Shown piece by piece: positions 7,574 through 13,012 of a stretch of DNA of 13,012 nt. The translations under genes were made by a program, and so were the position numbers. The stretch is from DASZHJ01 sp035938015 (GTDB lineage: Bacteria; Pseudomonadota; Alphaproteobacteria; ATCC43930; CGMCC-115725): the NCBI GenBank assembly GCA_035938015.1, contig DASZHJ010000368.1:1-13012 (forward strand), read 5' to 3'. Position 1 is the first letter of the stretch; the number at the start of each line of letters is the position of its first letter. Under the pieces are notes generated by a model. The model worked only from the letters and a program-made list of their open reading frames with translations, did no database searches and was not told the DNA's origin.

Positions 7574-10441
7574 ATGCCGCCCCGCGGAACCGCCGAGCGC
7601 GACCCCACCGTCGCCACCAACCACCCCATTGCCGACGAGGTGAAATTCACCACCTGCTACATGTGCGCGTGCCGCTGCGGCATCAAAGTGCACCTGAAGG
7701 ATGGCGGCATCCGGTATATCGAGGGCAACCGCAATCATCCCGTGAACCACGGCGTGCTCTGCGCCAAGGGCTCGGCCGGGATCATGCAGCACACCTCGCC
7801 GGCACGGCTCCGCAAGCCACTCATGCGCGTCGGCGAGCGCGGCCGCGGCGAGTTTCGCGAAATCGAATGGGAGGAGGCACTGGGGACGGCCGTGGACTGG
7901 CTCGGCACCATCCGGGCCAGCGATCCCAAGCAACTCGCGTTCTTCACCGGCCGGGATCAGAGCCAGGCCTTGACCGGATGGTGGGCGCAGCAGTTCGGCA
8001 CTCCCAACTACGCCGCCCACGGCGGCTTCTGCTCCGTCAACATGGCCGCCGCCGGCCTCTACACCATCGGCGGCTCGTTCTGGGAATTCGGCGAGCCCGA
8101 CTGGGAGCGCACGAAATATTTTCTGCTGTTCGGCGTCGCCGAGGATCATGATTCCAACCCGATCAAGATCGGCCTCGGCAAACTCAAGACGCGCGGCGCC
8201 AAGGTGGTCTCGATCAATCCGATCCGCACCGGCTACTCCGCCATCGCGGACGAGTGGATCGGGATTCGCCCCGGCACCGACGGGCTCTTGGTGCTCTCCC
8301 TGATCCACGAGCTGCTCCGGGCGGGCAAGATCGATGCGGATTATCTCGTGCGCTACACCAATGCCCCCTGGTTGGTGATCGACGACGAGGGTGCTGCCGA
8401 TCATGGCCTCTTCGCCCGCGGCGGCGACGGTCAGCCGTTGGTCTGGGATCGCAAGCGCGAGCGACTCATCAGCGCGAGCGATTCCGATGCGCTACCGGCA
8501 TTGAGCGGTCCGCACGCGCTCCCCGACGGGCGGCACGCCGCGCCCTCTTTCGAGCTGTTGGCGCGGCGCTGTCTCGATCCCCGTTACGCGCCCGACGCGG
8601 TCGCGGCCGCGACGGGCGTCCCCGCGGCCACGATCAAGCGCCTCGCCGCGGAGCTCGCGCATGTCGCCTTCGAGGAGGCGATCGTCCTCGACCAACCCTG
8701 GACCGACTGCCACGGCCGTCACCACGCCCGCATGATCGGCCGGCCCATCGCCATGCACGCGATGCGCGGCATCTCCGCCCACAGCAACGGCTTTCACACC
8801 TGCCGCGCGATCCATCTGCTGCAGTTGCTGCTCGGCGCCGTCGACACGCCCGGCAGCTTCCGCTACGAGCCGCCCTTCCCGCGGTTGATCCCGCCCTCTG
8901 GAAAGCCTGCACGACCCGTCGGCGCAAACACGTCGCTCTCGGGACCGCCGCTGGGATTTCCGCAAGGGCCGGAGGATCTGCTGGTCGACCCGGGCGGCAA
9001 AGCCCTGCGGATCGACAAGGCGTTCTCCTGGGAGGCGCCGCTCGCGGCGCATGGACTGCTGCATCTGGTGATCGCCAATGCCTGCCACGGCGATCCCTAC
9101 CCGATTGACACGCTCTTTCTCTACATGGCGAACATGAGCTGGAACTCCGCGATGAATACCGCGGGGACCATGAGCATGCTCACCGAGCGCGATCCGGCCA
9201 CGGGCGAGTACCGAATTCCGCGCATCATCTACTCCGATGCCTATTACTCGGAGATGGTGGCTTACGCCGATCTGGTGCTGCCCGACACTACTTATCTCGA
9301 GCGCTACGATTGCATCTCGCTGATGGATCGCCCCATCAGCGACGCCGACGGGGCTGCCGACGCAATCCGCCAACCCGTGGTGAAGCTGGACCGCGACGTG
9401 CGCCCGTTCCAGGACGTGCTGATCGACCTCGGTGCGCGCCTCAAGCTTCCCGGCTTCGTGAACGGCGACGGCTCACCGAAATATCCAGGCCTCTATCCCG
9501 ATTACATCGTGAACCACGAGCGCAAGCCGGGGATCGGTCCGCTCGCGGGTCGGCGCGGCGCCGATGGCGGGCATGAGGGCATCGGCGCCGTCAATCCGCG
9601 CCAGCTCGAGCGCTACATCGAGAATGAATGCTTCTGGCGCACCGAGATCCCGCCAGAGGGCCGCTATTTCAAGTTCACCAACCGCGCTTATCTCGAGTGG
9701 TCGCAGGCGATGGGGTTTCGCGACCACGCGGAGCCGGTGGTGCTTCAGCTCTATAGCGAGCTGCTGCAAAAGTTTCGCCTCGCCGCGCAAGGCCATGGCC
9801 AGGTCCAGCCGCCGGCCGAGCACCGCGAGCGGATCGCGACCTATTTCGATCCGTTGCCGATGTGGTACCCGGCCTTTGGGGGTGAAGGCGACGGCTATCC
9901 GCTGCACGCGATCACCCAGCGGCCCATGGCGATGTATCACAGCTGGGGCTCGCAGAATGCCTGGCTTCGGCAGATCCATGGCGAGAACCTCCTGCACATT
10001 CACCGCGAGCGTGCCGCCGAGCTCGGGCTCGGCGACGGCGACTGGGTGAGGGTGACCAGCCCGCACGGGCGCATCACCGTGCGGGCGAAGCTCATGGACG
10101 GGGTCAACCGAGATACTGTCTGGACCTGGAACGCGATCGGCAAGCGCGCGGGCACATGGAACCTGGCGCCGGGCGCGCATGAAACCACGCGCGGGTTCCT
10201 GCTCAATCACCTCATCAGCGAGCTGCTGCCGGCGCGCGAGGGCGGCTACCGCTACGCCAATGTCGATCCGGTGACAGGACAAGCGGCCTGGTACGATCTG
10301 CGCGTCAAGATCGAGAAGGCCGCGGCACCCAGGGACCACGCCGAGCCCAGCTTCGCCACGCTGGGGGCGCCGCCGCTTGCCGCACGGCCCTCGGTGCTTC
10401 GCTATGGCGCAAAGTTCCGGCCGCCGAGACCGAGCACATGA
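7574..10441 (+). CDS. soeA: Molybdopterin oxidoreductase catalytic subunit, SoeA-type sulfite dehydrogenase
   Basis: Catalytic subunit of a DMSO-reductase-superfamily complex, best matched to SoeA, which oxidises sulfite to sulfate in the cytoplasm. From ATG 7574 it has 955 residues, the usual SoeA size. Residues 21-76 are the Fe4S4 domain: C28-x2-C31-x3-C35-x27-C63, with an extra Cys33 (CYMCACRCG) and Lys65 after the last ligand. The HGGFCSVNMAAAG motif gives Cys153 as the probable molybdenum ligand (Ser in DMSO reductases, Asp in NarG). The dinucleotide-binding domain occupies about 770-900 (HSWGSQNAWLRQIHGENLLH). There is no twin-arginine signal, so the enzyme stays cytoplasmic, as Soe does and periplasmic PhsA, PsrA and DmsA do not. 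An upstream in-frame extension to 7454 overlaps bpt and has no family character. The stop overlaps the soeB start by 4 bases. The fold and cofactors are certain; the sulfite assignment is strong but not proven. Alternatives are other CISM reductases. Confidence 0.85.
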   Translation: MPPRGTAERDPTVATNHPIADEVKFTTCYMCACRCGIKVHLKDGGIRYIEGNRNHPVNHGVLCAKGSAGIMQHTSPARLRKPLMRVGERGRGEFREIEWEEALGTAVDWLGTIRASDPKQLAFFTGRDQSQALTGWWAQQFGTPNYAAHGGFCSVNMAAAGLYTIGGSFWEFGEPDWERTKYFLLFGVAEDHDSNPIKIGLGKLKTRGAKVVSINPIRTGYSAIADEWIGIRPGTDGLLVLSLIHELLRAGKIDADYLVRYTNAPWLVIDDEGAADHGLFARGGDGQPLVWDRKRERLISASDSDALPALSGPHALPDGRHAAPSFELLARRCLDPRYAPDAVAAATGVPAATIKRLAAELAHVAFEEAIVLDQPWTDCHGRHHARMIGRPIAMHAMRGISAHSNGFHTCRAIHLLQLLLGAVDTPGSFRYEPPFPRLIPPSGKPARPVGANTSLSGPPLGFPQGPEDLLVDPGGKALRIDKAFSWEAPLAAHGLLHLVIANACHGDPYPIDTLFLYMANMSWNSAMNTAGTMSMLTERDPATGEYRIPRIIYSDAYYSEMVAYADLVLPDTTYLERYDCISLMDRPISDADGAADAIRQPVVKLDRDVRPFQDVLIDLGARLKLPGFVNGDGSPKYPGLYPDYIVNHERKPGIGPLAGRRGADGGHEGIGAVNPRQLERYIENECFWRTEIPPEGRYFKFTNRAYLEWSQAMGFRDHAEPVVLQLYSELLQKFRLAAQGHGQVQPPAEHRERIATYFDPLPMWYPAFGGEGDGYPLHAITQRPMAMYHSWGSQNAWLRQIHGENLLHIHRERAAELGLGDGDWVRVTSPHGRITVRAKLMDGVNRDTVWTWNAIGKRAGTWNLAPGAHETTRGFLLNHLISELLPAREGGYRYANVDPVTGQAAWYDLRVKIEKAAAPRDHAEPSFATLGAPPLAARPSVLRYGAKFRPPRPST

Positions 10442-11184
10442 CCAGCCTGCCCGCCCATCCTCAGGCAAAGCAGCTCGGTCTCGTCATCGATCTCGACATC
10501 TGCGTCGGCTGTCACGCTTGCGCCGTTAACTGCAAGCAGTGGAACAGCGGCGGCGTGGCGGCGCCGCTCACCGATCTCGAGCCCTATGGCGCCGATCCCC
10601 TGGGGGTCTGGTTCAATCGCGTGCACACCTTCGAGGTCGGCGAGGGCGAGACCGGACGCACCGTGCATTTCCCGCGCTCGTGCCTGCATTGCGCGGAGCC
10701 GGCCTGCGTGACCGTGTGCCCCACCGGCGCCAGCTACAAGCGTGCCGAGGACGGCATCGTGCTCGTCGACGAAGATCTCTGTATCGGTTGCAAGCTCTGC
10801 TCCTGGGCCTGCCCCTATGGTGCTCGCGAGTACGATTACGACGCGGGCGTGATGAAGAAATGCACGCTCTGCATCGACAAGATCTACAACGAGACCCTCG
10901 ACGAGGCGAGCCGCGTACCCGCGTGCGTCTCGACCTGCCCGGCCTCGGCCCGGCACTTCGGCGATCTCGGCGATCCCGGCTCCGCCGTCTCCAAGCTCGT
11001 GCACGAGCGCGGCGGCTACGATCTGATGCCCGAGCTTGGCTACGCCCCCACCAACAAGTACCTGCCCCCCCGACCACGCCGAACCGCGGCCGCAAACGTC
11101 GGCGCGCCCGAGGAACTGGCGCCCGTGCTGCCCGCCGGAAGCGGCGGTTTCCTCGCCTGGATCGACCGGCTGCTTTCCGGTTGA
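10438..11184 (+). CDS. soeB: Four-cluster iron-sulfur electron-transfer subunit, SoeB-type
   Basis: A 248-residue DmsB/NrfC-family ferredoxin-like protein that passes electrons between the molybdenum subunit and the membrane subunit. Sixteen Cys in four groups bind four clusters: C22/25/28/32, C82/85/90/94, C115/118/121/125 and C142/145/163/167. All are Cys, so four [4Fe-4S] clusters are expected, with no Trp-for-Cys swap of the NarH kind. The opening QLGLVIDLDICVGCHACAVNC is characteristic of SoeB-like proteins. The C-terminal tail (about 195-248) is Pro/Ala-rich and ends in a short hydrophobic helix (FLAWIDRLLSG) that could contact the membrane subunit. Its ATG overlaps the soeA stop in an ATGA, implying translational coupling. 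There is no signal peptide, in line with cytoplasmic location. Confidence 0.9.
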   Translation: MTSLPAHPQAKQLGLVIDLDICVGCHACAVNCKQWNSGGVAAPLTDLEPYGADPLGVWFNRVHTFEVGEGETGRTVHFPRSCLHCAEPACVTVCPTGASYKRAEDGIVLVDEDLCIGCKLCSWACPYGAREYDYDAGVMKKCTLCIDKIYNETLDEASRVPACVSTCPASARHFGDLGDPGSAVSKLVHERGGYDLMPELGYAPTNKYLPPRPRRTAAANVGAPEELAPVLPAGSGGFLAWIDRLLSG

Positions 11185-11187
11185 GAC

Positions 11188-12135
11188 ATGCACCCGGCGC
11201 TCTCGGTCATCGTATTCACCACTTTCTCCGGCGCGGGCTACGGCTTGCTGGCCTGGCTCGGCGCTTGGGCCGCGGCGGGTTGGCTGCCGGCCAATCGCGG
11301 ATTGGCCGCGACCTCGCTCGGGCTCTCGCTGGGCGCCATCACGGTGGGTCTCCTCTCCTCGACCCTTCACTTAGGGCGTCCCGAGCGCGCTTGGCGCGCC
11401 TTCTCCCAATGGCGCAGCTCCTGGCTCTCGCGCGAGGGCGTATCGTCGGTAGCGACCTACGCACCGGCGCTGCTCTTCGCGCTGGGTTGGCTCGTGATCG
11501 GCAGCACCAGCGGAGTTTGGGCAGTGTTCGGTGCGCTGGCGGCGGTGGGCGCGGTCGCAACGGTGGTTTGCACGGCATTCATCTATCGGTCGCTGAAGCC
11601 GATCCAGCGCTGGAGCAATGGCTGGGTGCTGCCGAATTATCTCGCGCTCTCCGCGATGACCGGCGTGCTGTGGATGATCGCGGCGATGTCCCTGTTCGGA
11701 CTGGCGGACGATTATCTCGTGCTGGCGGCCTTTCTCTGCATTCCGCTCGCGAGTTTTCTCAAGGTGCGGTATTGGCGCTTCATCGACCGCACCGCAAGCG
11801 AGAGCGATGCGGGCACGGCGACCGGGCTCGGCGTGCTCGGCCCCGTGCGGCTTTTCGAGGCGCCGCACACATCCGAGAACTATCTCATGAAAGAAATGGG
11901 ATTCCGCATCGCCCGCAAGCACTCGGTAAAACTGCGGATCATCGCCCTCATCGCCGCGTTCTTCCTGCCGCAGCTGCTGACGCTCGCGGCCCTGCTGGTG
12001 CCGGCGGCGCTGGTTCCGGCCTGTGCCGTCGCCGCCGCGGTGATCGCGACCGTGGGCGTCCTCGTCGAGCGCTGGCTGTTCTTCGCGGAGGCGAAGCACT
12101 CTGTGACGCTCTATTACGGCGCGGAGCGGACGTGA
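11188..12135 (+). CDS. soeC: DmsC-type membrane anchor and quinone-binding subunit, SoeC-type
   Basis: A 315-residue polytopic inner-membrane protein of the DmsC family (PF04976) that anchors the complex and exchanges electrons with the quinone pool. About eight hydrophobic segments are visible (roughly 5-30, 42-62, 89-104, 112-133, 148-170, 176-192, 252-272, 276-300). The signature HLGRPERAWRAFSQWRSSWLSRE (61-83) aligns with the conserved loop of DmsC, whose His is implicated in menaquinol binding; His61 here is the equivalent. A hydrophilic loop (about 195-250) separates the sixth and seventh segments. No haem-ligand pattern was recognised. The ATG lies 3 bases after the soeB stop, completing a three-gene operon. 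The stop is only 3 bases from the stop of the convergent gene. Confidence 0.88.
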   Translation: MHPALSVIVFTTFSGAGYGLLAWLGAWAAAGWLPANRGLAATSLGLSLGAITVGLLSSTLHLGRPERAWRAFSQWRSSWLSREGVSSVATYAPALLFALGWLVIGSTSGVWAVFGALAAVGAVATVVCTAFIYRSLKPIQRWSNGWVLPNYLALSAMTGVLWMIAAMSLFGLADDYLVLAAFLCIPLASFLKVRYWRFIDRTASESDAGTATGLGVLGPVRLFEAPHTSENYLMKEMGFRIARKHSVKLRIIALIAAFFLPQLLTLAALLVPAALVPACAVAAAVIATVGVLVERWLFFAEAKHSVTLYYGAERT

Positions 12136-12156
12136 CGGCTAATCCGCCGCGGCGCC
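12118..12156. terminator. Possible hairpin at the convergent gene ends
   Basis: GGCGC (12118-12122) can pair with GCGCC (12152-12156) and GCGGA (12126-12130) with TCCGC (12143-12147), giving a structured stem across the two facing stops. There is no T-run on either side, so it is not a classical intrinsic terminator, and in such GC-rich DNA some pairing is expected by chance. Confidence 0.2.
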
Positions 12157-13012
12157 CCTCGCTCCGAGCGCGCGCAGGCAGTGGTCGACCCAGAGTTTGG
12201 TGAGCTTCTCCTCGACCGAGTTCTGGGCAAGGCGCGTGCGCAGGTTGGCGAAGTCCACGGCATCCATGCTCTGGTCCTGGTTGAAGCAGGAGAACACCGT
12301 CGTCTCCGCGCCGGTCTCGGGGTCACGGTGCACCTGCAGGCACTGGGCGCAGATTTCTTTCATCATGCATTGCATGGGCGAGTTGATGGACGCGATGGCG
12401 CGGTGCTCGCGCTTGAGGAACGGCGCCAGCACCCCGTGACGCGCTCTCGCCACGGCCGCCATCATTCCGTCGGAGCCGATGGCGATCACCCGGTCGACAG
12501 CCGCCAGCGCGATGTCGACGGGACCCAGCCGGCCCTCGGCATAGGCGGTCATGGCGTCCACGATGTTCGCGACCATGGTCTTGTCCCGCGGGCGGCCCGG
12601 TGGGAAGCCCGGCGCCTCGTCGCAGCACCACACCACTGCGTCGGCGGCCTTCTCGATCTCCTCGACCTTATAGCGATCCTGGCGCCGCTTGTACCCCGCA
12701 AAGTAGAGCACGCGCGAGCCCGCGGCGCGCAAACCTTGGCCGATCGAGAACAGCACGGCGTTGCCGAGGCCGCCGCCCGCCAGCAGCACCGTTTCGCCCT
12801 TCGGCAGCTCCGTCGGCGTGCCCGTCGGTCCCATGAGAATCACGGGCTCGCCCGGTTGCAGCAGCGTGCAAAGATCGGACGATCCGCCCATCTCCAGCAC
12901 GATGGTCGAAAGCAATCCGCGCGCGCGGTCGACCGCGGCGCCCGTGAGCGCCAGGCCCTCCATGCCGAGCGTCGTGCCCTCGGCCTTGGCGGCCAGCGTC
13001 TCGTAGTTCTGC
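12139..13012 (-). CDS. PyrK/NfnA-like ferredoxin-reductase flavoprotein, C-terminal part (5' end outside window)
   Basis: Part of an NAD(P)H- and flavin-linked electron-transfer protein related to dihydroorotate dehydrogenase electron-transfer subunits (PyrK), NfnA and SudB. The frame stays open to the window edge (about 290 residues seen), so the ATG at 12963 is internal or a late start. Numbering from that Met: GEPVILMGPTG (38-48) ends the FAD domain; LAGGGLGNAV (61-70) is the NAD(P) loop; IAIGSDGMMAAVA (160-172) closes the reductase domain. Cys199, 205, 208 and 226 are a likely [2Fe-2S] site. The segment PTGTPTELPKGETV joins the FAD and NAD parts. The tail NSVEEKLTKLWVDHCLRALG is not part of standard PyrK. 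Proteins with this tail are probably multidomain, with a GltD-like oxidoreductase upstream, but that part is not visible. Convergent to soeC with a 3-bp gap. Family is firm, partner unknown. Confidence 0.85.
   Translation of the reverse strand, partial: QNYETLAAKAEGTTLGMEGLALTGAAVDRARGLLSTIVLEMGGSSDLCTLLQPGEPVILMGPTGTPTELPKGETVLLAGGGLGNAVLFSIGQGLRAAGSRVLYFAGYKRRQDRYKVEEIEKAADAVVWCCDEAPGFPPGRPRDKTMVANIVDAMTAYAEGRLGPVDIALAAVDRVIAIGSDGMMAAVARARHGVLAPFLKREHRAIASINSPMQCMMKEICAQCLQVHRDPETGAETTVFSCFNQDQSMDAVDFANLRTRLAQNSVEEKLTKLWVDHCLRALGARGAAAD

Noticed and set aside
10539..12203. A 554-residue + strand open frame crossing soeB and soeC
   Set aside because: It is Arg/Ala-rich with no recognisable motif and overlaps two genes whose cofactor and membrane motifs are intact. 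It is an alternate-frame shadow of GC-rich coding DNA.

Overview
The window reads as a chromosomal segment of a GC-rich alphaproteobacterium, perhaps from the Hyphomicrobiales or Rhodospirillales; the order is inferred, not proven. The grounds are very high G+C with GC-rich third codon positions, a Bpt-type aminoacyl-transferase next to an RDD membrane protein, a MotA/MotB pair, and a CtrA-like TTAA motif upstream of motA. Coding density is very high. Everything from base 1 to 12135 reads on the + strand, and the last gene (12139 to the window end) is convergent on the - strand. No tRNA, rRNA, insertion sequence, CRISPR array or phage gene was seen. The longest non-coding gap is about 160 bp (4051-4210).

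Layout. (1) 1-3136: the C-terminal half of an NAD(P)-dependent aldehyde dehydrogenase, then a complete penicillin-acylase-family Ntn hydrolase with an N-terminal membrane anchor, 30 bp downstream in the same frame. (2) 3232-4050: a LOG-family Rossmann protein with a strong Shine-Dalgarno. (3) 4211-6097: motA and motB, the flagellar stator, with no other flagellar gene in view. (4) 6170-7547: an RDD-family membrane protein and bpt, an N-end-rule transferase. (5) 7574-12135: a tightly packed three-gene operon for a cytoplasm-facing complex iron-sulfur molybdoenzyme: a molybdopterin catalytic subunit without a Tat signal, a four-cluster ferredoxin-like subunit and a DmsC-type membrane anchor. The set matches the architecture and motifs of SoeABC, the quinone-linked cytoplasmic sulfite dehydrogenase. 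(6) 12139-13012: the C-terminal part of a PyrK/NfnA-like ferredoxin-reductase flavoprotein, ending 3 bp from the stop of soeC.

Working together. SoeA would oxidise sulfite (or a related substrate) in the cytoplasm, SoeB would carry electrons through four [4Fe-4S] clusters, and SoeC would deliver them to the quinone pool. The convergent flavoprotein is a possible redox neighbour of this complex, but the sequence does not link them functionally. The other blocks are housekeeping or accessory functions with no evident shared pathway. The soe locus with its flavoprotein neighbour is the most interesting part; nothing in the window is clearly an undescribed system.
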